Source: CBDCTM01 sp965222005 (GTDB taxonomy: Bacteria; Bacteroidota; Bacteroidia; Chitinophagales; Saprospiraceae). From it: a stretch of DNA of 64,000 nt. Positions 51,193 to 60,511 of the stretch are shown piece by piece. Both the position numbers and the translations under genes were made by a program. The notes beneath the pieces were generated by a model. It did no database searches. It had not been told where the DNA came from and worked only from the letters and a program-made list of their open reading frames with translations. Every line of letters begins with the position of its first letter. Within the stretch, counting starts at the first letter, position 1. Where the stretch lies: positions 5,084,001 to 5,148,000 of the forward strand of contig OZ244935.1 of NCBI GenBank assembly GCA_965222005.1, read 5' to 3'.

Positions 51193-53109
51193 CTATCCCT
51201 CTTCATTCAAATACCAAAAAAGCAGGCCGTGTTCCTGTTCTACAAATCCCTCCTCCATCATATATTCCAACGCTTTTAGCACCTCTTCCTTTCTTTTGGG
51301 CGCAAAGGAATCGACCACTGTTTCCAGGGGAAGGCCTTTTTTGCCCAGCAGGCGCCTGACCTTTGTTTTGTAACGCTCAAAAGTGGGCGTATTCAAGCTT
51401 TGCTTCTTGCCGGACAGGCAAACATCGCAAATCCCACAGCTAGCCGCATCCGTCTGACCAAAATAGTACAAAAGCTGCTGGCTGCGACACTTTTTCCGTT
51501 CAGCATAATCGATCGCTTTTCGGATGCGCTCCTCTTGCCGCTTTTTCCGAAAGTTGTACAGAGCCTGATCGATCGTCATATTTTCAGGAGCCACCCGCTG
51601 CCGGGGAAAAATGATCTGAGGTTTATCCTTTTGCGGTCGGTAATCGATAATCCTGTCTTTTGCCAGCATCTGCAAATCGGCAATCAGCTCGGCTACAGGG
51701 CGTTGCAGAAATTTAGCCAGCTGCTGCTCCCTGATATTCACGTAATTGTTGAAAGCGCCCTGATAGGTTCGGAGAATGGTTTTGAGGATCAAATCGAAGC
51801 GGCGATGCCTCAGTTGATAATCGTACAATTTTTCCTTGCTCACCAGCACCCGCAAGCTGGAGGGCACAAAAACAGCCTCCGTCAATACGATCCAACCAGA
51901 TTGCTCCAATATTTTAAGGCAGTTGAATACCTTGACCACCTCCAGCTGATAGGCCTCCGCAAATGCGCCAATATCAAAATCATAGCTATTGCCGGCACCA
52001 CCTCCGGTAGCCAGCTGAAAGTAGGCACCTAGCGCCTGGTAGGTGCGCCGAATTTCGGCCATTTCCGGAAAGGCGTTGGCAAGCTGGTATTCCAGCTTCG
52101 CCTTATCACTCTGATTGTAGAGTAGTACCGCGTAGGATTTGTGCCCATCGCGGCCTGCCCGGCCGGCCTCCTGAAAATAGGCCTCCAAGCTATCCGGCAT
52201 ATCCATATGAACTACCACTCGCACATCGGCCTTATCGATTCCCATGCCAAACGCATTGGTGGCTACCATCACCCGGATTTGATTGCTGATCCAGGCGTCC
52301 TGCTTTAGGGAACGCAGCTCATTGGAAAGGCCGGCGTGGTAAAAATCAGCAGAAAACCGGTTTTTTTGTAAATACCTGGCAATTTCTTTGGTTCGCCTGC
52401 GGCTCCGTACATACACGATAGCCGTGCCTCTCACATTCGTCAAAATATCAAGCAGTTTGGATTGCTTGCCTTCTTCTTCGCGTACTACATAGGCCAGATT
52501 GCTCCGGGCAAAGCCACTTTGAAATACCTTTCCCTTTTTGAATTCCAGCTTATCCTGAATATCGGCAATCACCTCACTGGTAGCGGTAGCGGTAAGGGCA
52601 AGCACGGGCGTGTTGGGGAGCCATTCACGAACCTGAGCAATGGTCAAATAGGACGGCCGAAAGTCATAGCCCCATTGCGATATACAATGCGCCTCGTCCA
52701 CTGCCAGCAGATTGACATTCATTTGTTTGATCCGTTGGCGAGCCAGGTCGGTCATCAGCCGTTCGGGCGAGAGATAGAGAAATTTAGTTTTTCCATAAAT
52801 ACAGTTGTCGAGAATCCGGTCAATGTCCCGATAATACATGCCTGAGTAAATGGCCTCTGCCAATAGGCCACGTTTGCGCAATTGAAAGACTTGATCCTTC
52901 ATAAGAGCAATCAAGGGTGAAACCACCAGGCAAATGCCCGGCTGGCAGATGGCTGGCACCTGAAAGCAGATAGATTTGCCGCCGCCAGTAGGCAGCAGAG
53001 CCAAACAATCCTCCCCATGCAGCACGGCATCGATGATCTCCTGCTGCATGGGTCGGAAAGAGGAGTAGCCCCAATATTGGTGGAGTACTTCAAGGGTTTG
53101 TTGTGACAA
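51193..53109 (-). CDS. recQ: ATP-dependent DNA helicase RecQ
   Basis: A 638-residue superfamily 2 helicase. Walker A is LLPTGGGKSICFQVP, Walker B is LLAVDEAHCISQWGYDFRPS, and motif VI is FQEAGRAGRDGHKS. The RQC zinc site is visible as KKCRSQQLLYYFG ... SCGICDVC, and the C-terminal part is a winged-helix-like region without a clear HRDC domain. RecQ unwinds DNA during recombination repair. Length is typical for Bacteroidota RecQ. Confidence 0.94.
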   Translation of the reverse strand: MSQQTLEVLHQYWGYSSFRPMQQEIIDAVLHGEDCLALLPTGGGKSICFQVPAICQPGICLVVSPLIALMKDQVFQLRKRGLLAEAIYSGMYYRDIDRILDNCIYGKTKFLYLSPERLMTDLARQRIKQMNVNLLAVDEAHCISQWGYDFRPSYLTIAQVREWLPNTPVLALTATATSEVIADIQDKLEFKKGKVFQSGFARSNLAYVVREEEGKQSKLLDILTNVRGTAIVYVRSRRRTKEIARYLQKNRFSADFYHAGLSNELRSLKQDAWISNQIRVMVATNAFGMGIDKADVRVVVHMDMPDSLEAYFQEAGRAGRDGHKSYAVLLYNQSDKAKLEYQLANAFPEMAEIRRTYQALGAYFQLATGGGAGNSYDFDIGAFAEAYQLEVVKVFNCLKILEQSGWIVLTEAVFVPSSLRVLVSKEKLYDYQLRHRRFDLILKTILRTYQGAFNNYVNIREQQLAKFLQRPVAELIADLQMLAKDRIIDYRPQKDKPQIIFPRQRVAPENMTIDQALYNFRKKRQEERIRKAIDYAERKKCRSQQLLYYFGQTDAASCGICDVCLSGKKQSLNTPTFERYKTKVRRLLGKKGLPLETVVDSFAPKRKEEVLKALEYMMEEGFVEQEHGLLFWYLNEEG

Positions 53110-53201
53110 AACGATTGCTTGCTTTGGTGGAGGGTTAAGTTAAAAGTTTCAGCTTAAAAAAACAGCGGTGGCGGAAAAATTGTTGCTTCACGGCCTGTGA
53201 T

Positions 53202-53238
53202 AAAAAATGCGGGGCAATTCGCTTGTGAATTGCCCCGC
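53202..53238 (-). terminator. Rho-independent terminator for the DUF6089 gene
   Basis: A 12-bp stem GCGGGGCAATTC/GAATTGCCCCGC with a 6-nt loop is followed on the minus strand by six T. It lies 43 bp beyond the stop of the gene ending at 53281. The + side has a short AT-run too, so it may act both ways. Confidence 0.85.
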
Positions 53239-53280
53239 ACTTCGGATTTATTTTTTGAAGGCTATTTTGACAAATTGCGT

Positions 53281-54129
53281 TTAGAACGTCGTACAGCCAG
53301 CCTTTCTTTTGTTGCGGCCCCGGCTACCTACCAAACCATTATCCAAAAAGTTGTAGGAGATGGTAAAACCACCAATGAAATAAAAGTCATTGTCATGGGG
53401 ATCACCACGGCCTTCTCCGGGAGCTTTGGTGGTATGGGACCGATTGCTCAAGGCCACGGCCACATCCCCGCGTTCGGCAAGTAGCGCATCGGCATCAACG
53501 TAAGTGGTGCTGACATCATCGAGATAGTCGGTAAAGGTCAGGCGATAGCCCAACTCAAGCCCCAGGTTCCAGCGGTCGTTGATGGCGTATTTGGCGCCAA
53601 TACCAAAAGGGATGGCAATTTCATTGAGCGAATAGACGCTGCGCTCCGGGTAGGCGGAAAGCCCTTGCCCTTCAGTACTCAGTGGCTGCAATTCGACCCA
53701 GCGACCATCGTAAAAAGCTTCGGGATTGTAGCGATAGTAAGCCACGCCGGCAAAAACAAAGGGAGAAAATATCCGTTCGAGGTTATAAGGCTGGTAACCT
53801 AGAATGTTGTATTCCGCCGTCAGGCCAAATTCCAAGAGGGAAGATTGGAAGCTCAGATTGCGATCAACACGCTCCTGCGCATTGGCGGAAGCATCATCTC
53901 CCGATATTTTTCCGTAATACACATTGAATTTGGCAGCCAGATAGTTGTTTACATTATACCGAATGAAGCCTCCGTAAGAGGCGTGAGCCTGGCTAAAGCT
54001 TTTGAAAAAAGATTCGGCACCAAGATCGCCGCCATAATTGGACATCCCGGCCATCAGGCCCAGTTCAAAATGTTGAGCAGAAAGGCCGAGTGGCAGAAAA
54101 AACATTAGAATAATAACGATACGTCTCAT
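53281..54129 (-). CDS. DUF6089 family outer-membrane protein
   Basis: About 282 residues from the ATG at 54129 (MRRIVIILMFFLPLGLSAQH); upstream in-frame codons add a non-signal extension, so I prefer this start, which gives a clear signal peptide. GLMAGMSNYGGDLGAESFF is typical of DUF6089. Alternating strands such as GIGAKYAINDRWNLGLELGY and FYFIGGFTISYNFLD point to an outer-membrane beta-barrel. Function of the family is unknown. Confidence 0.85.
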   Translation of the reverse strand: MRRIVIILMFFLPLGLSAQHFELGLMAGMSNYGGDLGAESFFKSFSQAHASYGGFIRYNVNNYLAAKFNVYYGKISGDDASANAQERVDRNLSFQSSLLEFGLTAEYNILGYQPYNLERIFSPFVFAGVAYYRYNPEAFYDGRWVELQPLSTEGQGLSAYPERSVYSLNEIAIPFGIGAKYAINDRWNLGLELGYRLTFTDYLDDVSTTYVDADALLAERGDVAVALSNRSHTTKAPGEGRGDPHDNDFYFIGGFTISYNFLDNGLVGSRGRNKRKAGCTTF

Positions 54130-54407
54130 AACATCTACTTTAAAGTTCTCTATTTCATTTGCTAAGATACTACAATAGTAACTACAAAGGCAGTAATACT
54201 GGCATTTTTGTCGCAAAGCTGGTGCCATATACTTCTGCCATATACTTCGCACTTAATAGACGAGCAGCTCCGTTTCGTCTTTTGGAGCTGAATTTTTATC
54301 TATCGAAACCGACAAAAAGACTATTTAATTTATGGATATCGTTATTATTAGCCAATTTTGGGCTGCTTTAGCTGGAAGTCCATTCTCTAATCTAAAATAA
54401 ATGCATA

Positions 54408-56051
54408 ATGAAAATCAAATTGTTATTGACCAGTATATTCGTGGCAAGCATCGGCTTTGTTTTTGCACAGCCCAGCGCATCTGAAAACTGGTTTTTGCTG
54501 GATCCCACCACCGATCGTGTACCCGGAATAAGTGTAACGAAGACGTATAAGGAGCTGCTAAAAGATCGAAAAGGACAAACCGTAGTGGTGGCTGTACTCG
54601 ACTCAGGCGTTGACGCAGAGCATGAGGATTTGAAGGGGGTAATGTGGGTCAATAAGGATGAAATCCCCGGCAACGGGATCGATGATGATAAAAACGGATA
54701 CGTGGACGATGTACACGGCTGGAATTTTATTGGCGGCAAAAATGGCAAAAACATCCATCACGATGCGCTGGAAATTGCCCGGCTCGCCGCCTATTACGGC
54801 AAGAAGTTCGAAAATAAGAACGTGAGCAAGTTGTCAAAAAAAGAGAAAAAAGAATACGCCCGCTATCAAAAAATAAAGAAAGAGTTAGCTGAAAAGAAAA
54901 CTGAGCTTTTTCAGCAATCCATTGGGATCAGCATGTTCAAAGAAGCGATGGGCAACGTCAAAAAGCATCTCGGTAAGAAGCACATCAGTGAAAAGGATCT
55001 GGAGGGCATCGAAACAGCCGATGAGGATGTAGTACAGGCCGTACAAATGATCAAAGCAGTGCTGGCCCAGGGCGTTACACTCGCCGAGCTGGAAAAGGAG
55101 CTGAGCGACGTGGGCGATCATTTCGACAACCAACTGAATTACCACTATAATCCTGATTACGACCCGCGCGCCGAAATTGTAGGAGACAATTACAACGACC
55201 CCAAACAGCGTAATTATGGCAACAACGATGTCGAAGGGCCTGATGCCGATCACGGCACCCATGTAGCTGGCATCATCGCCGCTACCCGCCACAATGGCAT
55301 CGGTATGGACGGTATCGCGGACAATGTACGCATCATGTCTGTACGCTGCGTACCCGATGGCGATGAGCGCGATAAAGATGTGGCCAATGCCATCCGATAT
55401 GCCGTGGACAATGGTGCTTCCATTATCAACATGAGCTTCGGCAAGAGCTACGGCTGGGATAAAAAAATAGTGGATAAAGCTGTTCGCTATGCTCAAAAGC
55501 ACGATGTTTTGCTCGTACACGCGGCCGGCAACGATGGCAAAAACAATGATAAAACGGACAATTTCCCCAATGACACCTACCAAAAGCGCTGCCTCTTTGG
55601 TTCAAAAAAGGCCGACAGTTGGATTGAGGTGGGAGCCGCCAATTGGAAAGGCGGAGAAGAGCTGGCAGCCAATTTTTCCAATTATGGCAAAGATAATGTG
55701 GACATTTTTGCTCCCGGAGTCGATATTTACAGCACCACAGTTGATGACAATTACAACAGCTTCCCCGGCACTTCGATGGCCAGCCCGATGGTAGCAGGCA
55801 CAGCGGCATTGATCCGTTCTTATTTCCCCAGCCTTACTGCAGGGCAGGTAAAATCTATTTTACTGGGATCAGCGGTGCCACAAAAGCAAAAGGTGCATAA
55901 GCCGGGTACAGGCGAGCTGGTTCCCATGAGGGAGCTATCCACTACCGGCGGTATATTGAGTGCCTATGAGGCCATCAAATTGGCTGCCCGAACGAAGGGC
56001 AAAAAGAAGATCAAAAAATCGAGCGGGAAAAAGGAAGTGGCCATCCCTTAA
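54408..56051 (+). CDS. S8 family serine peptidase (subtilase)
   Basis: A 547-residue secreted protease. A signal peptide (MKIKLLLTSIFVASIGFVFA) precedes the catalytic domain. The triad is AVLDSGVDAEHEDLKG (Asp), PDADHGTHVAGIIAATRHN (His) and FPGTSMASPMVAGTAALI (Ser), with GAS/AGN oxyanion context in VHAAGNDGKNNDK. An insert of about 130 residues rich in Lys/Glu between Asp and His is unusual compared with basic subtilisins. The C-terminus is basic and lacks a T9SS domain. Confidence 0.93.
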   Translation: MKIKLLLTSIFVASIGFVFAQPSASENWFLLDPTTDRVPGISVTKTYKELLKDRKGQTVVVAVLDSGVDAEHEDLKGVMWVNKDEIPGNGIDDDKNGYVDDVHGWNFIGGKNGKNIHHDALEIARLAAYYGKKFENKNVSKLSKKEKKEYARYQKIKKELAEKKTELFQQSIGISMFKEAMGNVKKHLGKKHISEKDLEGIETADEDVVQAVQMIKAVLAQGVTLAELEKELSDVGDHFDNQLNYHYNPDYDPRAEIVGDNYNDPKQRNYGNNDVEGPDADHGTHVAGIIAATRHNGIGMDGIADNVRIMSVRCVPDGDERDKDVANAIRYAVDNGASIINMSFGKSYGWDKKIVDKAVRYAQKHDVLLVHAAGNDGKNNDKTDNFPNDTYQKRCLFGSKKADSWIEVGAANWKGGEELAANFSNYGKDNVDIFAPGVDIYSTTVDDNYNSFPGTSMASPMVAGTAALIRSYFPSLTAGQVKSILLGSAVPQKQKVHKPGTGELVPMRELSTTGGILSAYEAIKLAARTKGKKKIKKSSGKKEVAIP

Positions 56052-56064
56052 TTGATAGAGTGCA

Positions 56065-56102
56065 TGGTTTACGGCGAGCATTCCACCGCTCACCGTAAAC
56101 CA
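56065..56102. terminator. Bidirectional hairpin between convergent genes
   Basis: TGGTTTACGGCGAGC and GCTCACCGTAAACCA form a 15-bp stem with one mismatch. It lies between the ends of the subtilase and the DUF721 gene. There is no long T-run on either side. Confidence 0.65.
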
Positions 56103-56103
56103 T

Positions 56104-56394
56104 TCATCGCACGATCACCTCTTTAATTGCCTCTTCTCCCAATTGCTCATTGAGCAAATCCCTGATTTTTTCCTTGCCATATGACAGCTCTTGCCGAAGA
56201 GGAGCGGAGTCGATCTGTAAATAAAGCTTCTTATTGCGCAGGCGGATGCTGCGCGTATAACCAGCAATTCCAGGGCCCATGAGTTGTGCCCAAATATCTG
56301 GCAATTTAATTTGATGCAATTTGGGTTTGATCCGCAAATCATTGATCATTTCCTTCAGTGCATCACGGATATTCTGATCGTTGTGCTTTTTCAT
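56104..56394 (-). CDS. DUF721 (DciA-like) protein
   Basis: A 96-residue protein with the DUF721 pattern DALKEMINDLRIKPKLHQIK, IWAQLMGPGIAGYTRSIRLR and LYLQIDSAPLRQELSYGKEK. Related DciA proteins load the replicative helicase in bacteria that lack DnaC. It lies 4 nt after recF on the same strand, a frequent recF neighbour. Whether this short form loads the helicase is unknown. Confidence 0.85.
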   Translation of the reverse strand: MKKHNDQNIRDALKEMINDLRIKPKLHQIKLPDIWAQLMGPGIAGYTRSIRLRNKKLYLQIDSAPLRQELSYGKEKIRDLLNEQLGEEAIKEVIVR

Positions 56395-56398
56395 GTTG

Positions 56399-57520
56399 CT
56401 ATTGGTCCATATTATTTTGCCGCATCTGAACTTGACCCGAAGCTACTTCATACAGCTGAAAGTGAGTATTGTATTGCCCGACAATCTCCGTGAGCCGGCT
56501 CTCGTGCGTATCAGTAATACAAACCTGTCCAAAATTTTGTTCCATCAGCAAGGCGATCAATTGGCCTACCCGCTGGCGGTCCAGCTTGTCAAAAATATCA
56601 TCCAACAGCAAAATTGGGCTTTCCTCTTTTTGCTGGTGGATAAATTCGTACTGCGCCAACTTCAGCGCCAGCACAAAGGACTTGAGTTGCCCTTGTGAGG
56701 CAAATCGTTTCAGTGGATAGCCCCCAAGTTCAAACTTCAGATCATCTTTATGGATGCCCACTCCGGACCGTTGCATGATCCGGTCTTTGGCCAAATACTC
56801 CCTTACCAGGCTCTCATAGTCCTGCCCTTCCAATTGGGAGCGATATTGTAGCCGAGCCGATTCCTGCCCCAGGCAAATAGTCGTATAATATTGTTCAAAT
56901 ACCACTGCAAATTGTTCTACAAAACTGGTACGCCTTTCGTGGATTTGGGCCGCAGGCGCTGCCATTTGCTCATCATAGGCGCTGATGAGCGACTGATCGA
57001 ACTGCCCTTCCCGACCGAACTGGCGGAGGGCAGCATTTCTTTGGCGAAGATTCTTATTGTACACCAAAAGCTGCTGTAAGTACTGGCTATCTAGCTGGGA
57101 AAGGGTATTGTCAATAAATTTCCGCCGTTCTCCGCTACCACCCGTCACCAGCAGGGTATCATCAGGCACAATCATCACCAATGGCAGCAAGCCAATATGC
57201 TCAACCAGTTTTTTGTACGACACTCCATTGCGCTCAAATTGCTTGGTTTTCGGTAACTGAAATTTGGCTACAACCTTCTCCTTTTTGCCGTCCCGTATAT
57301 ACTCCCCCTCCAGGCGAAAGAAATCGGCTCCATGTTGTACCAGCTGCCGATTGGTGTTGCCGAAGTTGCTTTTGGTCATACTGAGATAGTAGATGGCATC
57401 CAGCAGATTGGTTTTGCCCATCCCGTTTTTGCCTACAAAGCAATTTAGCCCCCGTGAAAGCTCAATGGTTTGGGCGCTGTAGTTTTTAAACTGAGTAAGT
57501 ATGAGCTGGTGTAGATGCAA
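56399..57520 (-). CDS. recF: DNA replication and repair protein RecF
   Basis: A 373-residue SMC-like ATPase. Walker A is CFVGKNGMGKTNLLDAIYYL, the signature is FASQGQLKSFVLALKLAQ and Walker B is PILLLDDIFDKLDRQRV. RecF loads RecA at gaps. It is complete and translationally close to the DUF721 gene (4-nt gap). Confidence 0.95.
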   Translation of the reverse strand: MHLHQLILTQFKNYSAQTIELSRGLNCFVGKNGMGKTNLLDAIYYLSMTKSNFGNTNRQLVQHGADFFRLEGEYIRDGKKEKVVAKFQLPKTKQFERNGVSYKKLVEHIGLLPLVMIVPDDTLLVTGGSGERRKFIDNTLSQLDSQYLQQLLVYNKNLRQRNAALRQFGREGQFDQSLISAYDEQMAAPAAQIHERRTSFVEQFAVVFEQYYTTICLGQESARLQYRSQLEGQDYESLVREYLAKDRIMQRSGVGIHKDDLKFELGGYPLKRFASQGQLKSFVLALKLAQYEFIHQQKEESPILLLDDIFDKLDRQRVGQLIALLMEQNFGQVCITDTHESRLTEIVGQYNTHFQLYEVASGQVQMRQNNMDQ

Positions 57521-57652
57521 GGTATTTAGGCAAGAAAGTGAGCAAATAGTGCCTCAAAGATAAACATCCACTTTTGATTTTCTGTTAAGCACATAGCGGT
57601 TCCAAAAGTTTAGCATTATCTTTAAGCTGCGAATTTTTAAAATTGTATTACT

Positions 57653-58681
57653 ATGACACGTGTTGCTAATGGAAGACGGACCCGAATGAAAAGCAAAAAA
57701 AAGTATAGCAAGGATACCTATCTGAAATGGTATGAGCTAATGCTGCGCATCCGCCGTTTCGAGGAAAAAGCACTGATGATGTATGGGCAGCAAAAGATTC
57801 GTGGTTTTTGTCACGTGTATATTGGTCAGGAAGCTATCACAGCGGGCCTGGAGTCGGCCATTCGCCCGCAAGATGCCATCGTCACAGCTTACCGACAGCA
57901 CGGTACAGCGATTGGCCGGGGAGTATCCACACAAGCTGCCATGGCCGAGCTTTTTGGCAAGGCCGATGGTATAGTAAAGGGGAAAGGCGGCTCGATGCAT
58001 TTCTTTTCCGCCGAGCATCGCTACTTTGGTGGCAATGGCATAGTGGGAGCCCAAATACCCATTGGCACCGGCATTGCTTTGGCCGAGCAGTACAAGGGCA
58101 CGGATAATATATGCATCACTATGTTTGGCGATGGCGCTGCCCGCCAGGGAGCCCTCCACGAGTCTTTCAATATGGCTATGATCTGGAAGCTGCCGGTAGT
58201 ATATATTTGTGAAAACAATCAATATGCAATGGGCACCTCCGTCAAACGAACCAGCAATGTGCAGGATTTGTATAAGCTGGGCGCCTCATACGAAATGCCA
58301 AGCGAAGCAGTGGATGGCATGCGACCAGAGGCGGTACATGAAGCGGTAGCCAAGGCGGCCAAACATGCCCGCTCCGGTAAAGGCCCTTACCTGCTGGAAA
58401 TAAAAACCTATCGGTACAAAGGGCATTCTGTTTCCGATCCGGCCAAATACCGCACAAAGGATGAGCTCAATAAATATAAGGAGCAGGATCCTGTAAAGAT
58501 CACCGAGCAGACCATTTTGAAGAACAAACTGGCTACTGAAGCGGAAATCAAAGCCATCAAAGATCGAGTAAAAAGAGAGATTGAAGCGGCTGTACAATTT
58601 GCACAGCAGTCGCCCCTGCCTGACCCCAAGGAGTTGTTTAATGACAATTATTCCCAGCCCGATTATCCGTATTTGACTTGA
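57653..58681 (+). CDS. pdhA: Pyruvate dehydrogenase E1 component, alpha subunit
   Basis: A 342-residue thiamine-diphosphate enzyme subunit. Visible are RIRRFEEKALMMYGQQKIRG, the TPP motif CITMFGDGAARQGALHESFN and the phosphorylation-type loop ETYRYKGHSVSDPAKYR (as KTYRYKGHS). It decarboxylates pyruvate together with the beta subunit, which is not in this window. TATCTTTA about 34 bp upstream resembles a -7 element. The start could also be the ATG at 57686 (MKSKKKYSKDTYLKWYE). Confidence 0.94.
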   Translation: MTRVANGRRTRMKSKKKYSKDTYLKWYELMLRIRRFEEKALMMYGQQKIRGFCHVYIGQEAITAGLESAIRPQDAIVTAYRQHGTAIGRGVSTQAAMAELFGKADGIVKGKGGSMHFFSAEHRYFGGNGIVGAQIPIGTGIALAEQYKGTDNICITMFGDGAARQGALHESFNMAMIWKLPVVYICENNQYAMGTSVKRTSNVQDLYKLGASYEMPSEAVDGMRPEAVHEAVAKAAKHARSGKGPYLLEIKTYRYKGHSVSDPAKYRTKDELNKYKEQDPVKITEQTILKNKLATEAEIKAIKDRVKREIEAAVQFAQQSPLPDPKELFNDNYSQPDYPYLT

Positions 58682-58924
58682 AACGGGTGCAACTAGTCCG
58701 ACTAGCGTTCGGGGCGCTGGTGGGGATTCAAAAAAAAAATCACGCTACTTTTAGCTCACTTTTACAATTTTCACTATATTTCAGCCATAATTGTGTGGTA
58801 ATGAGAATTGATTCGGATAGATTGAAAGGATTACGAGAGCTTAGTAAATAGAAACTCTGAAATTACCTGCATCGGTATATCTTGTAAAGATAAACATTCA
58901 TTTACTTGAGAAACTACACTAAAA

Positions 58925-58963
58925 AACAGGAGTCCTGTTCCCCACAGGCTCCTGTTTATTTTT
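58925..58963 (+). terminator. Rho-independent terminator
   Basis: AACAGGAGTCCTGT and ACAGGCTCCTGTT pair around TCCCC, with a T-rich tail (TTTATTTTTTG). It lies about 245 bp after pdhA. Confidence 0.75.
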
Positions 58964-59048
58964 TGCCGCATTGAGGAACAGCTTTCTCTTTCCTGCGTTA
59001 CAATCAATAATTCTGGCACTAAACGCAGCATTAAATTAAAAGTTTAGC

Positions 59049-59056
59049 TATTTTTG
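59049..59056 (+). promoter_or_regulatory. Candidate -7 element for the TPR gene
   Basis: TATTTTTG matches TAnnTTTG. It lies 123 bp before the start at 59179, leaving a rather long leader. Confidence 0.4.
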
Positions 59057-59178
59057 CAGCGTTTTTCACAAAGCATCCAAAACCTTAAAGCTTGTTGGTG
59101 ATTTGCATTTGGAGCGAAGGCAGCCCGAAGGGTGAAATCCAAACAAGCTCTTAGCATTTTAAAGTTTCAAATCAAATT

Positions 59179-59874
59179 ATGGCAAGAAGACGCAATCCCA
59201 GGAAAAAAGACGAAACGCTCGTTGATATAGTAGAAGCAAGAGATCAGGCCCGCAGTTTTGTGGACGATAATCAAAACATGCTGCTCGGTTTACTCACCGC
59301 CGCCGTCATCATCATCGGAGGTATCTTTGCTTACAACAATTTTTACAAAAAACCCCGCCAGGAAGCCGCCGTCAAAGCCATGGCACAGGCCCAAGTGCAG
59401 TTTGAGCGCGATTCATTTGCCCTTGCTTTGCAAAACCCCGGCGCAGACGGCGAAGGGTTTTTAGCCATCATCGACAATTATGGCGGTACCAAAGCAGCCA
59501 ATTTGGCCAACTACTATGCAGGTATTTGCTGGCTCAATCTCGGTGAATATGACGCGGCCATCGCTCATCTCGAAGATTACAATGCCGCTGGTGAAGTGCT
59601 ACCCGTGATGAAGTATGGTGCCCTTGGCGATGCGAAAGGAGAATTGGGCCAACTCGATGAAGCTGCCAGCTATTACGAAAAGGCGATTGACGCTGGCGAT
59701 AATGAATATCTGGTAGCCTATTACCTGAAAAAAGTAGGGCAGCTGTACGAAAAAACCGGCAAACCGGATAAGGCTAAAGCGGCATACACCCGCATCCAAA
59801 AAGAATATCCGACCTCGACTTTTGCCAGGGATATTGAAAAATTTATCGCCCGGGTGGATGTACCAGCCGGCTAA
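59179..59874 (+). CDS. TPR-repeat membrane-anchored protein (YfgM/Tol-Pal-like)
   Basis: A 231-residue protein. A short basic start (MARRRNPRKKDETLVDIVEA) is followed by one transmembrane helix (MLLGLLTAAVIIIGGIFAY) and then tetratricopeptide repeats (ANLANYYAGICWLNLGEYDA, GQLDEAASYYEKAIDAGDNE, LYEKTGKPDKAKAAYTRIQK). The architecture resembles YfgM-type periplasmic chaperone partners. Exact partners are unknown. Confidence 0.8.
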   Translation: MARRRNPRKKDETLVDIVEARDQARSFVDDNQNMLLGLLTAAVIIIGGIFAYNNFYKKPRQEAAVKAMAQAQVQFERDSFALALQNPGADGEGFLAIIDNYGGTKAANLANYYAGICWLNLGEYDAAIAHLEDYNAAGEVLPVMKYGALGDAKGELGQLDEAASYYEKAIDAGDNEYLVAYYLKKVGQLYEKTGKPDKAKAAYTRIQKEYPTSTFARDIEKFIARVDVPAG

Positions 59875-59940
59875 TCAGATACAGACCGAAGGCCCTGATA
59901 ATTGCATTAGATAAGAGCAGCTTTCGTCAAAAAACAAGAT

Positions 59941-59981
59941 AAGGTAAGATTGCTATCTTCAGTCTTACCTTTTCCTTTTTT
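59941..59981 (+). terminator. Rho-independent terminator before ribH
   Basis: AAGGTAAGA and TCTTACCTT form a 9-bp stem, with TTCCTTTTTTC after it. It lies 66 bp after the TPR gene and 15 bp before ribH. Confidence 0.65.
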
Positions 59982-59995
59982 CAAACTCCTATACC

Positions 59996-60511
59996 ATGGC
60001 CAGCTCACTAAAAAATCTCTCAGACTACAACGACCAAAACCTGCCTTCTGCCGAAAAAAAAAGCTTCGGCATCCTGGTTTCCGACTACCATGCGCATATC
60101 ACACACGCCCTCTACGAGGGCTGCTATGATACGCTCATCAAGCATGGCGCTGCGCCCAAAAACATCCACACCGTACAGGTGCCCGGCACCTTTGAACTGC
60201 CTGCTGCTGCCAAGCTATTGGCAGCCAGCAAGAAGGTGGATGCCGTCATTTGCCTGGGCTGTGTGATCAAAGGCGAAACGCCTCACAACGATTATATCAA
60301 CCAGGCCGTAGCCAGTAGCCTGGCACATTTGAGCCTCGCCTCCGGCAAACCCTTCATTTTTGGAGTGCTAACACCCAATGATGAGCAGCAAGCCAAAGAG
60401 CGGGCCGGCGGCAAGCATGGCAACAAAGGCGTAGAGGCCGCCGTGGCTGCCATCCGGATGGCCGGACTCCGGGAAGTACTTTCTGATAACAAGCAAAAAA
60501 TCGGATTTTGA
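59996..60511 (+). CDS. ribH: 6,7-dimethyl-8-ribityllumazine synthase
   Basis: A 171-residue enzyme of riboflavin synthesis that joins 5-amino-6-ribitylaminouracil with 3,4-dihydroxy-2-butanone 4-phosphate. It shows QVPGTFELPAAAKLL, VICLGCVIKGETPHNDYINQ and FGVLTPNDEQQAKERAGG, all family hallmarks with the catalytic His in the second. Its stop overlaps the next gene start (TGATG), so the two are coupled. Confidence 0.96.
   Translation: MASSLKNLSDYNDQNLPSAEKKSFGILVSDYHAHITHALYEGCYDTLIKHGAAPKNIHTVQVPGTFELPAAAKLLAASKKVDAVICLGCVIKGETPHNDYINQAVASSLAHLSLASGKPFIFGVLTPNDEQQAKERAGGKHGNKGVEAAVAAIRMAGLREVLSDNKQKIGF

Larger units (their letters stand above)
58682..59178. other. Intergenic region with a terminator and a promoter, no gene seen
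   Basis: No frame of useful length. It holds a strong hairpin at 58925 and a TATTTTTG promoter element at 59049. The segment from about 58740 to 58900 is AT-rich with no recognised RNA. Confidence 0.6.

Noticed and set aside
58682..59178. tRNA or other stable RNA in the long gap after pdhA
   Set aside because: No cloverleaf or conserved T-loop sequence was found; the hairpin there is a terminator.
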